From: Cytophagales bacterium
GTDB lineage: Bacteria > Bacteroidota > Bacteroidia > Cytophagales > Spirosomataceae
Length of the DNA stretch: 64,000 nucleotides
Direction of reading: 5' to 3'
Assembly (NCBI GenBank): GCA_013298215.1
Contig: JAAFKE010000001.1
Span: forward strand, 212,950-276,949
Part shown: in pieces, positions 17,982 to 26,049 of the stretch
Layout of the letters: the number at the start of each line of letters is the position of its first letter
Numbering within the stretch: position 1 is the first letter of the stretch
Program-made: the position numbers and the translations under genes
The notes under the pieces: generated by a model
Database searches by the model: none
The model's input: the letters and a program-made list of their open reading frames with translations, nothing else
Told to the model about the DNA's origin: nothing

Positions 17982-18559
17982 GTTTGGTAGTCTTGGGGGG
18001 TGTCTAAGTCTATATTTCCCAGGTCGAAGCGCACCCGTGCGGTCTGCTCTGGGAACTTATGCAGCAAGAAACGCGCACCTTTGTCGCCCTGTAAGTCAAG
18101 CAATTCAGTGAACATTTCGCGCTCAAAAAGCACCGGAACACCCAATTGGTCTTCGTACTGGCAAGCCACTATTTTTTTGCTGGTGAGCGCTTGAACTTTG
18201 GCCATGGATGTGAGCAGCTGAACCGAAATATGGGGCTGGTCGCAGACCAACATCATGGCAGCGTCGAGTTTTTTTTCGGTCATGTACAGGCCCACCAAAC
18301 CCATTTTCACCGACGTGGACATTCCCTCTTCCCACTTGGGGTTCTCGATAATGGTCACGGGGAGGTCTGCAAGTTGGGGGGCAATTTGGGTTTTGTTGGC
18401 TCCCAAAACCACCACCACGGGTCTAAATTTGGTAGCCAAAGCCACCTCCACGGTGCGCCTCAGCAGGGTTGTTCCGCCCAAGTCTAAGAGTTGCTTGGGT
18501 GTTCCCATGCGCTTCGATGCCCCCGCCGCCAAAATCACAATTCCGATGTTCATACCCAA
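17963..18559 (-). CDS. MobA/MocA-like nucleotidyltransferase
   Basis: 198-aa (or 196-aa from the second ATG at 18553) cytosolic NTP transferase. The signature LAAGASKRMGTPKQLL binds the nucleotide, with VCDQPHIS as the conserved metal-binding region and LGVPVLFEREMF further on, as in MocA-type molybdenum cofactor cytidylyltransferases. No other molybdopterin genes are seen nearby, so the real substrate could be another cofactor or sugar phosphate. It lies 3 bp behind the ctp gene on the same strand and is likely the last gene of an rpmH-rnpA-ctp operon. The 3' end overlaps the mlaD gene. Confidence 0.85.
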   Translation of the reverse strand: MGMNIGIVILAAGASKRMGTPKQLLDLGGTTLLRRTVEVALATKFRPVVVVLGANKTQIAPQLADLPVTIIENPKWEEGMSTSVKMGLVGLYMTEKKLDAAMMLVCDQPHISVQLLTSMAKVQALTSKKIVACQYEDQLGVPVLFEREMFTELLDLQGDKGARFLLHKFPEQTARVRFDLGNIDLDTPQDYQTYKLSC

Positions 18560-18562
18560 AAA

Positions 18563-20215
18563 CTACTTATTTTTCTTTAAGATAGACTGGTACTTAGGCA
18601 TATCTTTGAAAAGTTCGAGGGCGGCCTTTACTTCATTATCAGACGCGAAAGATGCCTCCTTTGCTCCCTTTTGAAGGTAATAATGGGTCACGATCTCTTG
18701 TTGAAGGAGTTCTTTTATCTCTTTTTTAAAATTCAACAAATCGGCTTCTTTGCTGTGCGACAGCTTCACGCGCAGGGCTTTTAGCTGATCTCCGATGGCG
18801 TCGATATACTTCTCGCGCTTGGCCGAGGCTTCGAGTGCATTGAGGTCTTTTTCGACCTGGGTTACGTAGTCATACTCTTTGTCTTTTGCCCAATTTGCAA
18901 AATCTTGGTAGTCTGCATCCGAAAGCGCAAAATCGCGGGCGGGCTTTATGGTTGGGTGTTCGCTGCGATACTTTACGCCATAATCAAATAGTAAATATTT
19001 GGTAACCAGTGCTTTAGTAACCTGAGACGGCATTTGCACGTCGGTAACAATGTCGGGATCTACCCCACCTCCGTCGTAAACAGTGCGCCCGTTTTTGGTT
19101 TTAAAGGCTGTTTTCAACGAATCAGCAATTTTGCCTACACTCCCGTCGAGGTTGCGGTGGCTGTAGTCAATGGCCTGAATGCAGCGCCCACTGGGAATGT
19201 AATATTTGGCCACGGTAATTTTTAGTTTGGTTCCATACGACAAGTCGCGGGTGGTTTGCACCAGCCCCTTGCCGTAAGTCCGTTGGCCGATCAACACGCC
19301 CCGGTCGTAGTCTTGGATCACGCCCGACACAATCTCGGCCGCCGATGCGCTGTTGCTGCTCGTCAGCACGGCAATTGGCATTTCGGTGTCTAAGGCGGGG
19401 TTGAGGGCATTATAAGTTTTGTTCCAATCGGCAATTTTCCCTTTCGTCGATACAATCTCGGCATCCTTGGCAATAAACACATTAGAAATGTCGATGGCCA
19501 TATTCAACAAACCGCCTGGATTGTCGCGCACGTCCAAGATTAATTTTTTCATGCCCTTGGTTTTGAGTTCGTTGTAGGCGTTTTTCACCTCGCGGGAGGC
19601 AGTGGCCGTAAAATCTTTCAGGTCAATGTATCCGACTTCGTCGGTTATCATTCCAAAATATGGCACGTTAGTCGATTTCACCACATCGCGTGCAATCACA
19701 AGTTCAATGGGTTCTTTTGTGCCAAAACGCTTAATGGTAAGTTTGGCGTTGGTGTTGTTTTGCCCTTTGAGCAACTTGCCTGGGTCGGTATCTTTGCGAA
19801 CGGCAACGGCAATGCCATCTATTTTCACAATTTCATCGCCCAGTCTTAGCCCTGCCTTTTCGGCGGGTGTGCCTTCATAGACCATAAAAACGGTAAATTT
19901 TCCGTCGCGCGGCCCCACCAGCGCCCCAATGCCGTTGTAAGTGCCAGTGGTCATGGTTCGGTAATCTTCAACGTCGTCTTCGGCATAGAAATTTGTGAAC
20001 GGATCCAAGTTTTTGAGGGTGGCCTCAATACTTTTTTTGATGAGCCGGTTGGGATTTATCTCGTCCACGTAGTAGGAGTTCAGTTCCTTGAACATGGTGG
20101 TATAAATATCCAGATTTTTGGCAATTTCAAAAAAGCGGTCGTCGTTTTGGAACGACACAAAGGCCAACGAGGCGGTCAGCAAAACGCCCAAAAGAATGTT
20201 TCTTGATTTTTTCAT
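18563..20215 (-). CDS. S41 family C-terminal processing peptidase
   Basis: 550-aa periplasmic serine protease of the CtpA/Prc type, which degrades or trims proteins from their C-terminus. Start at 20215 gives MKKSRNILLGVLLTASLAFVSF, a signal or anchor segment; an ATG 18 bp upstream is less fitting. Order of domains: N-terminal helical part, PDZ domain (~100-175, KAGLRLGDEIVKIDG), and the S41 core with LILDVRDNPGGLL, nucleophile Ser in SNSASAAEIVSG and general-base Lys in GQRTYGKGLVQ, followed by YYIPSGRCIQ. A C-terminal extension of ~150 residues (DUF3340-like, charged helices) is typical of this Bacteroidota subgroup. In an operon with rpmH and rnpA upstream and the MobA-like gene downstream. 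Confidence 0.92.
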   Translation of the reverse strand: MKKSRNILLGVLLTASLAFVSFQNDDRFFEIAKNLDIYTTMFKELNSYYVDEINPNRLIKKSIEATLKNLDPFTNFYAEDDVEDYRTMTTGTYNGIGALVGPRDGKFTVFMVYEGTPAEKAGLRLGDEIVKIDGIAVAVRKDTDPGKLLKGQNNTNAKLTIKRFGTKEPIELVIARDVVKSTNVPYFGMITDEVGYIDLKDFTATASREVKNAYNELKTKGMKKLILDVRDNPGGLLNMAIDISNVFIAKDAEIVSTKGKIADWNKTYNALNPALDTEMPIAVLTSSNSASAAEIVSGVIQDYDRGVLIGQRTYGKGLVQTTRDLSYGTKLKITVAKYYIPSGRCIQAIDYSHRNLDGSVGKIADSLKTAFKTKNGRTVYDGGGVDPDIVTDVQMPSQVTKALVTKYLLFDYGVKYRSEHPTIKPARDFALSDADYQDFANWAKDKEYDYVTQVEKDLNALEASAKREKYIDAIGDQLKALRVKLSHSKEADLLNFKKEIKELLQQEIVTHYYLQKGAKEASFASDNEVKAALELFKDMPKYQSILKKNK

Positions 20216-20270
20216 GAATGGAGAACGGTACATTTTAGGGATAATTTCATTGGCGCAACTGGCCTGTGCG

Positions 20271-20660
20271 TCAAAAAACCAGTAATTTTTTCATGGCCTT
20301 TTCGATAACGCTATAATCGGCCTTTTCTTTTGCAATATACACAAAAGCTATGTACGACGGCGTTTGCGCGGCGTGATTTGCCCCCAAAATTGACTTGTGT
20401 AGTCGGTAGGCTTCGCGGCAGCGTCTTTTAAGGAGGTTGCGATCTACGGCGCGTTTGAAGCTGCGCTTAGACACCGAAAACAGCACTTGGGGCAGTTTGG
20501 CCGCAGCTGTGGGGTCGCAGATGTAGAATATCTTAAACGGAAAAAGGTAGCGGGATTGTACCTCCTCACTACCTCTTTCGAACAAGCGGTCTATAATAAC
20601 CTTGCTACAAAGCCGCTCGTTTTTAGAAAAATGTTGGTTTGTCAGAGCGTTGCTCTCCAA
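20271..20660 (-). CDS. rnpA: Ribonuclease P protein component
   Basis: 129-aa basic protein that binds the RNase P RNA and helps it cut the 5' leader off precursor tRNAs. The RNR motif region KRSFKRAVDRNLLKRRCREAYR is present, preceded by the usual hydrophobic FSVSKR strand. It follows rpmH by 5 bp, the almost universal order rpmH-rnpA. The RNA subunit gene is about 5 kb away at 25.6 kb, on the other strand. Confidence 0.95.
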   Translation of the reverse strand: MESNALTNQHFSKNERLCSKVIIDRLFERGSEEVQSRYLFPFKIFYICDPTAAAKLPQVLFSVSKRSFKRAVDRNLLKRRCREAYRLHKSILGANHAAQTPSYIAFVYIAKEKADYSVIEKAMKKLLVF

Positions 20661-20665
20661 TTGAA

Positions 20666-20824
20666 TTACTGCTTATGACGCTTTTCGCTCGACACCGTCA
20701 GCTTGGCGCGGCCACGGCGGCGGCGGGCAGCTAATACTCTACGGCCATTGGCGGTTGCCATGCGCTCACGGAATCCGTGCTTGTTTCTTCTTTTTCGGTT
20801 CGACGGTTGAAAAGTACGTTTCAT
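20666..20824 (-). CDS. rpmH: 50S ribosomal protein L34
   Basis: 52-aa very basic ribosomal protein. It starts [19 protein letters not shown] and continues with [22 protein letters not shown], the standard L34 sequence, with a short C-terminal extension common in Bacteroidota. The ATG at 20824 is set by homology to all L34 proteins. Its promoter is clear (20874-20905). dnaA is not next to it, as is usual in this phylum. Confidence 0.98.
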   Translation of the reverse strand: MKRTFQPSNRKRRNKHGFRERMATANGRRVLAARRRRGRAKLTVSSEKRHKQ

Positions 20825-20873
20825 TTCGGTAAACTTATAGTGTCTGTGTGCTTGATTTTCAAAAATTAGAGTG

Positions 20874-20905
20874 CAAAAGTACAAGTATCGGGCGCGTCAT
20901 CCAAA
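20874..20905 (-). promoter_or_regulatory. Primary-sigma promoter of rpmH-rnpA
   Basis: On the minus strand, TTTG (20902-20905), a 20-nt spacer and TACTTTTG (20874-20881) match the Bacteroidota consensus TTTG/TAnnTTTG closely. The transcript would start near 20867, giving a leader of about 43 nt before rpmH. Confidence 0.75.
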
Positions 20906-21125
20906 TTATTATTAAGTTTTGTTTGATGTTTCGGCACATTAGTACGCCACAAATACATATTTTTGAACATCTGCAAAAAGGCAAACATCCCCAAACAGAT
21001 TAAATAGTTGTTTTGGTGGGCGTTTTGAGCCGTTTATCAAAAAAAATGCTGACACCGTCGCAAAGGTTCGTAAAATTGAGCTTTCAAATACTTAAACCGC
21101 CTTTTGGCTCAATCACCAGTACGCC

Positions 21126-22580
21126 ATGCGAAAGATTCTAACAGCCATTCTTACAATTCTGATTGTTCAGTACAACTCATTTGCCCAGACCGAAAAACTC
21201 ACGCTCCAACAGTGCGTGGACGTGGCACTGAAAAACAACCCGCAAGTCAAGCAAAGTGGTTTGCAGGTCGAGTTCAACCAAAATACGTTGGAGCAGTCGC
21301 GGTTTCAAAAATACCCCAATGCCAACTTTTCGGCTGGCCAGGGCCTTAACTCGGGGCGGAGCGTGGATCCATTCACCAACGCTTTCGTCGAAAAGGCGGT
21401 TACGTTCAGTAACTTCGGACTCAACTCGGGCGTGACGCTTTTTAATGGTTTTCAGCTCAAAAACACCATTGTCCAAAACCAAACCAACGTGCAGGCAGCC
21501 CAAAAAGACTTCGAGGCTACCAAAAACAACATCTCGCTGAACGTGGCCCTATCTTACCTCAATATTCTGAATACGCAAGACCTATTGGAGGTTGCCCGCA
21601 AGCAGGTCGAGATAAGCAACCAGCAGCTGTCGCGCACCGACAAGCTGGTGAGTGCTGGTACGCTACCCGCCACCAACTCGTTTGATCTGAAAGCGCAGGT
21701 TGCCAACGATGAATTGAGCGTGGTGAACGCCCAAGTGAACGTAGACGTGGCCAAACTGACGCTCAAACAACTCATGAACGTACCCGCCAGCCAAGACATA
21801 GACGTGGTGCGCATTGCCGTAGCCGACCCCTCCCTGCAACCCTACGATGCCACCTTAGACCAAATTTACGAAACTTCCCTCAAATACCTCCCCGAGGTGC
21901 AGGCGGCTAAGTTCAGGATTGAAAGTACCAAAACGGGTATTGACATTGCCAAAGGACTGAAAATGCCCACCATCAGTTTTAATGCGGGCATTAATTCGGC
22001 GTTTTCGAGCGCGGCACCATCCCAACGCTTCGTAACCGACGGCGGGCAGGCCCGAACGCTCGATGTCCCATCTACCACCAAGTTTGTGCAAGTAGGCACT
22101 ACCAGCGTGCCGCTCATCGAACGAGTGAGCATACCGAGCGGCTCACTGCAAAATTTTGGGTATTTCGACCAATTGGATTTCAACCGCAACGTTCAGATTG
22201 GGCTCAACCTGCGGATGCCCATCTTCAACGGCTACCAAGTGCGCTACCGAGTGGCCAACGCCCAGATTCAACAAAAAAACGTTGAGTACCAGGCCGAAAT
22301 AGTTAGAAATCAGCTCCGCCAAAACATCGAACAGGCTTTTAATAACATGACCAACGCCGCCAAACGCTACCAAGCCACCACCCGCCAAGTTGAGGCACTC
22401 GAACAAGCATTTAGGGCCTCGGAGGTTCGTTTCAACGTGGGTGCGCTCAACTCGGTCGATTATAACTTGGCAAAAACCAACCTCGACCGCGCCCGCATCA
22501 ACCAAATATTGTTCAAGTACGAATACATATTCAGAACCAAGGTGCTCGACTTTTACCAAAACCGACCGTTGTCTTTCTAA
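21126..22580 (+). CDS. TolC family outer membrane efflux channel
   Basis: 484-aa outer membrane protein. Signal peptide ends at SFA with Gln at +1. The family pattern LTLQQCVDVALKNNPQVKQSGLQ opens the mature protein and is repeated in the second half around YLPEVQAAKFRIESTKTGIDIAKG, the internal duplication of TolC. Long helical, coiled-coil stretches (QAQKDFEATKNNISLNVALSYL-like) follow, and the end ARINQILFKYEYIFRTKVLDFYQ is typical. It should trimerise into the exit duct for an exporter. Followed after 77 bp by a HlyD-type adaptor; no inner-membrane pump is in the operon. Confidence 0.93.
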   Translation: MRKILTAILTILIVQYNSFAQTEKLTLQQCVDVALKNNPQVKQSGLQVEFNQNTLEQSRFQKYPNANFSAGQGLNSGRSVDPFTNAFVEKAVTFSNFGLNSGVTLFNGFQLKNTIVQNQTNVQAAQKDFEATKNNISLNVALSYLNILNTQDLLEVARKQVEISNQQLSRTDKLVSAGTLPATNSFDLKAQVANDELSVVNAQVNVDVAKLTLKQLMNVPASQDIDVVRIAVADPSLQPYDATLDQIYETSLKYLPEVQAAKFRIESTKTGIDIAKGLKMPTISFNAGINSAFSSAAPSQRFVTDGGQARTLDVPSTTKFVQVGTTSVPLIERVSIPSGSLQNFGYFDQLDFNRNVQIGLNLRMPIFNGYQVRYRVANAQIQQKNVEYQAEIVRNQLRQNIEQAFNNMTNAAKRYQATTRQVEALEQAFRASEVRFNVGALNSVDYNLAKTNLDRARINQILFKYEYIFRTKVLDFYQNRPLSF

Positions 22581-22657
22581 AACCAACCTTTTTTTTATTC
22601 CAACATTTAAGTACCACTCAATACGATCATTTAAGCAACATTACATCCAAAAAAAAT

Positions 22658-24049
22658 ATGAAAAAAAAATCCTCTTCCCGCATTTGGTGGATACTCGCTG
22701 GCGTGATTGTGTTGATAGGTGCAGGTCTTTTTGGGGCCAAACAAGCTGGCTACATTGGCAAAGAGCCAGAAACCGAAGTTGATTTTGCCAAGGTCAAAAA
22801 AGTGGATATTGTCGAGCGCGTCAGCGCGTCGGGGCGCGTGCAGCCCGAAGTAGAGGTAAAAATTAGTCCCGACGTACCCGGCGAAATCATCGGTTTGTAC
22901 GTAGCCGAGGGCGACTCAGTGGTACAGGGGCAAATTTTGGTGCGTATTCGCCCCGACAACTTCGATGCCCTCCGCGCCCGCGCCCAGGCAGCCGTCAATT
23001 CGAGCAAGGCCGACGTAGAGCGTACCAAAGCGAGCATTGCCCAGGGGCAGGCTCAGTTGGTGCGGTCTAAAACAGACTACGAACGCAACAAGAAACTCCA
23101 CGCCGACCAAGTTATTTCTGACGCTGATTTTGAGCGAATTGAAGCTGATTTCAACGTAGCAAAACAAAACGTTGAAGCCGCCAAAGCCACCTTCGAGGCA
23201 TCGAAATACAACGTTCAAAGTGCCGAAGCTGCCCTGCGCGATGCCAACGAAAACCTCCGCAAAACCACCATCTACGCCCCCGTAAGCGGCATCATATCGA
23301 AATTAAACGTGGAACTGGGCGACCGCGTGGTGGGAACGTCGCAGATGGCAGGCACCGAGCTTATGCGCTTGGCCAACCTCAACAACATGGAGGTGCGGGT
23401 GGATGTGAACGAAAACGACATTGTGCGCGTAAAATTGGGCGACACCACCGACATTGAGGTAGATTCGTACACCGACCGCAAGTTTAAAGGCGTTGTGACG
23501 GAGGTGGCCAACACGGCTAATGGCATTGGGAGCGGCGGCGCGGCGGCAGCCGTGTCGAACGACGCAGTGACGGAGTTCGAGGTCAAAATCAAGATTCTAA
23601 ACTCGTCCTACCGCGACCTGATTAAAGCAAAAACCAAACGCTCTTATCCTTTCAAGCCTGGCATGACCGCCGCCGTGGAGGTTATCACCAGCCGCAAAGT
23701 GGGCGTAGTATCGATCCCGATTGCCGCTGTGACCACCCGCGACGGAAACACCGAATCTAAACCCAACGAAGGCGACAGTAAGGTTGAGACTGATACAAAA
23801 GCTGATAAAAAAGCCAAGATAAAAGAGGTCGTTTTTGTGAGCGAAAACGGCAAAGCCAAAATGCGCGAGGTGAAAACGGGCATCTCTGACTTTGAAAACA
23901 TAGAGATACTGTCGGGATTGAAAGAGGGCGACGAGATTATTTCGGGGCCGTTTATTGCCGTATCCAAACGCCTCAAAGATGGCGAGGTGGTGGTGAAACG
24001 GAATCCAAACAAAGACAAAAAAGAAGCCAAAGCCACCGATAAAGAGTAA
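22658..24049 (+). CDS. HlyD/MacA-type periplasmic adaptor protein
   Basis: 463-aa membrane-fusion protein that links an inner-membrane transporter to the TolC channel. One N-terminal membrane anchor (WWILAGVIVLIGAGLFGA). A lipoyl/barrel-sandwich half motif (SASGRVQPEVEVKISPDVPG) is followed by a long coiled coil (~100-220) and the second half (TTIYAPVSGIISKLNVELGDRV). A beta-barrel domain (MEVRVDVNENDIVRVKLGD) and a C-terminal domain with GLKEGDEIISGP end the protein. A charged insert rich in K, E and D lies at ~365-395. MacB-type ABC permease genes normally come next but are absent here; a DUF4403 gene follows after 21 bp instead. Confidence 0.92.
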   Translation: MKKKSSSRIWWILAGVIVLIGAGLFGAKQAGYIGKEPETEVDFAKVKKVDIVERVSASGRVQPEVEVKISPDVPGEIIGLYVAEGDSVVQGQILVRIRPDNFDALRARAQAAVNSSKADVERTKASIAQGQAQLVRSKTDYERNKKLHADQVISDADFERIEADFNVAKQNVEAAKATFEASKYNVQSAEAALRDANENLRKTTIYAPVSGIISKLNVELGDRVVGTSQMAGTELMRLANLNNMEVRVDVNENDIVRVKLGDTTDIEVDSYTDRKFKGVVTEVANTANGIGSGGAAAAVSNDAVTEFEVKIKILNSSYRDLIKAKTKRSYPFKPGMTAAVEVITSRKVGVVSIPIAAVTTRDGNTESKPNEGDSKVETDTKADKKAKIKEVVFVSENGKAKMREVKTGISDFENIEILSGLKEGDEIISGPFIAVSKRLKDGEVVVKRNPNKDKKEAKATDKE

Positions 24050-24070
24050 AAAGGAGCAAACAAAACGCGC

Positions 24071-25519
24071 ATGGTTATGCCAAAGAACAGTTTTTTGAAT
24101 AAGTACAGTGCCGTTGTTTTGTTCTGTTCGTCGATGACGGTGGGTTGCTCGCCGTCATCGACCGTTATGACAAACCCCAAAGCCCCAGCCGAAAAATACA
24201 ACACCCTAAGTACGATGCAGTTGCAAAAAGAACAGTATATTTCAGTGGTGAACGTGCCGATTGAAATTGGACTGCTGGACGTTGAAAAACAAATAAACGC
24301 GCAGCTCCAAGGGCTTTTGTTCGAGGATGCGAGCTACGAAAACGACAACAACGACAACGTCAAATCGAAGGTGTGGAAACGCGCACCGATTACTGTGAGC
24401 GCAAAAGACTCGTTGCTGCAATACAACGTGCCGCTGCGAATTTGGGTGAGCGTGGGGTATAAAATTGCGCCGTTGGGTTTTGAAATATCGGGCTTTAAAG
24501 AGTCAGAATTTGAATTAGACCTCAAATTTATAACCCGTTTCGGCATATCGCCCGATTGGCAGGTAGATGCTAAAACTGTCTCGGCGGGGTTCGACTGGAT
24601 CAAAAAACCGATCATTCGGGTGGCGGGTATCGAGATTCCAGTGGCTGGGGTGGTAGGACGGGTTCTGAACAACAATTTGCCCAAATACGCAGGACTGATC
24701 GACGCAAATTTGAGAAAAAACATCGACATCAAAAAGTACGTGTCGCAGGCGTGGAACCTACTCCACGAACCCAATTTACTGTCGGAAGAATTTAGAACTT
24801 GGCTGGTGGTATTGCCCACAGATGTACTAATGACCCCTTTTTATATTCAGAACAACGTCGTAAAGGCCAGTTTGGGAATCAGAGGCTACACCCAAACGCT
24901 CACGGGTGTGCGCCCAGCCAACGCCCCAAGTGCATTACCCAACCTCAAAATTGCGGGCAACATTCCGCAAGATTTTCAGATTGGGGTGCGCTCCGAAATA
25001 TCCCACGACGAGGTTACGAAGCTGGCAAAGCAATATTTTTTGGGCCAAAAATTTGATTTCAAAGACGGAGCCTATCAAGTAGAAGTAACTGACCTGTCGG
25101 TTTACGGTCAGAACGACAAATTGGTCATTAAATCTGGGCTCAAGGGCAGCATAGAAGGCAATGTTTATTTTAAGGGAGTGCCAACCTTCGACCCCGCCAC
25201 CAATACTATTTACTTGAAAGACTTTGATTACGACCTCGAAACCAAAAACGTGTTGATAAAAACCGCAAACTGGCTTTTGCAAGGGCGATTCAAAAATCAG
25301 ATGCAAACACAATTTAGGTTTCCGATTGGCCAGCAACTGAGCGACATCCGAAAAAACATCGAAAGTACAATTGGCAACCGAGTTATCGGGCGGGGTATTA
25401 AGCTCAAAGGCAAATTAGAAAATATGCAACCCGACCAGGTGTATCTAACGCCCAATTCGCTGGTTTCGGTTTTGTACATAAAAGGCAAATTAGAACTAAA
25501 AATAGACGGACTACTTTAA
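24071..25519 (+). CDS. DUF4403 family lipoprotein
   Basis: 482-aa protein of unknown function. The N-terminus has a hydrophobic stretch ending in SSMTVGCSPSS, a lipobox-like site (Cys ~26) that predicts a lipoprotein; starts at 24071 or 24077 are both possible. The body has alternating beta-rich segments such as ISVVNVPIEIGLLDVEKQINAQL (the opening typical of DUF4403), VPLRIWVSVGYKIAPLGFEISGF, and in the second half LVIKSGLKGSIEGNVYFKG and RFPIGQQLSDIRKNIES. No catalytic motif is seen. Its position 21 bp after the adaptor gene suggests co-transcription with the TolC/HlyD pair. Confidence 0.82.
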   Translation: MVMPKNSFLNKYSAVVLFCSSMTVGCSPSSTVMTNPKAPAEKYNTLSTMQLQKEQYISVVNVPIEIGLLDVEKQINAQLQGLLFEDASYENDNNDNVKSKVWKRAPITVSAKDSLLQYNVPLRIWVSVGYKIAPLGFEISGFKESEFELDLKFITRFGISPDWQVDAKTVSAGFDWIKKPIIRVAGIEIPVAGVVGRVLNNNLPKYAGLIDANLRKNIDIKKYVSQAWNLLHEPNLLSEEFRTWLVVLPTDVLMTPFYIQNNVVKASLGIRGYTQTLTGVRPANAPSALPNLKIAGNIPQDFQIGVRSEISHDEVTKLAKQYFLGQKFDFKDGAYQVEVTDLSVYGQNDKLVIKSGLKGSIEGNVYFKGVPTFDPATNTIYLKDFDYDLETKNVLIKTANWLLQGRFKNQMQTQFRFPIGQQLSDIRKNIESTIGNRVIGRGIKLKGKLENMQPDQVYLTPNSLVSVLYIKGKLELKIDGLL

Positions 25520-25565
25520 TAAATTGTGGCAGTTGGCTTTTCGTTTTGCAGAAAAATGTTTTACT

Positions 25566-25599
25566 TTTGCTTTTAAACCGCTATGAATTGTTAGATTTG
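25566..25599 (+). promoter_or_regulatory. Promoter of rnpB
   Basis: TTTG at 25566-25569 and TAGATTTG at 25592-25599 match the Bacteroidota -33/-7 elements, with a spacer of 22 nt that is slightly long. Transcription would start near 25606, just before the RNase P RNA. Confidence 0.6.
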
Positions 25600-25613
25600 C
25601 AACGGATACGCTG

Positions 25614-26000
25614 ATGTAAATTGTCTTATCGTTTTTTTGGTTCGGGTATTTTGAGCCAAAAAAGAGGAAAGTCCGGACAGCATAGAGTGCCGTACTTCCT
25701 AACGGGAAGGTGCTGGGGCAACCCAGTAACAGCAAGTGCAACAGAAAACAAACCGCCGCGCTTCGGCGAGGTAAGGGTGAAACGGCGGGGTAAGAGCCCA
25801 CCGCTCAACTGGCAACAGGCGAGGCAAGGTAAACCTTACGGGCTGAAAGACCAAATAGGCTGGCGCACGTAGAGCTACTCGCTCGATGCCAGCGGGTAGG
25901 TCGTTAGAGATTGTCGGCGACGGCAATTGGAGATAAATGATAAGAGTTTGTGCGGGCCAAGCCCAATGAATACAGAATCCGGCTTATAGATTTATTTCAG
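25614..26000 (+). ncRNA. rnpB: RNase P RNA, bacterial class A
   Basis: Catalytic RNA of RNase P, which matures the 5' ends of tRNAs. The conserved P4 strand gaggaaagtccggaca (25664-25679) and its partner near the end (acagaatccggcttatag, ~25972-25989) are both present. Between them lie the universally conserved aacagcaagtgcaacagaaa and ggtaagggtgaaac segments and the ggcgaggcaaggtaaacc part of the specificity domain. The ends are set by a weak P1 pairing between gtaaat (25616-25621) and atttat near 25990, so they may be off by several bases. No terminator was recognised. Confidence 0.93.
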
Positions 26001-26049
26001 AGTATCCATTTATTTGAATTAAAATAACAGCAAGTAAACCTTCAATCAG

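Noticed and set aside
20885..21125. Origin of replication next to rpmH
   Set aside because: No cluster of DnaA boxes or dnaA gene is seen; only the rpmH promoter is evident.
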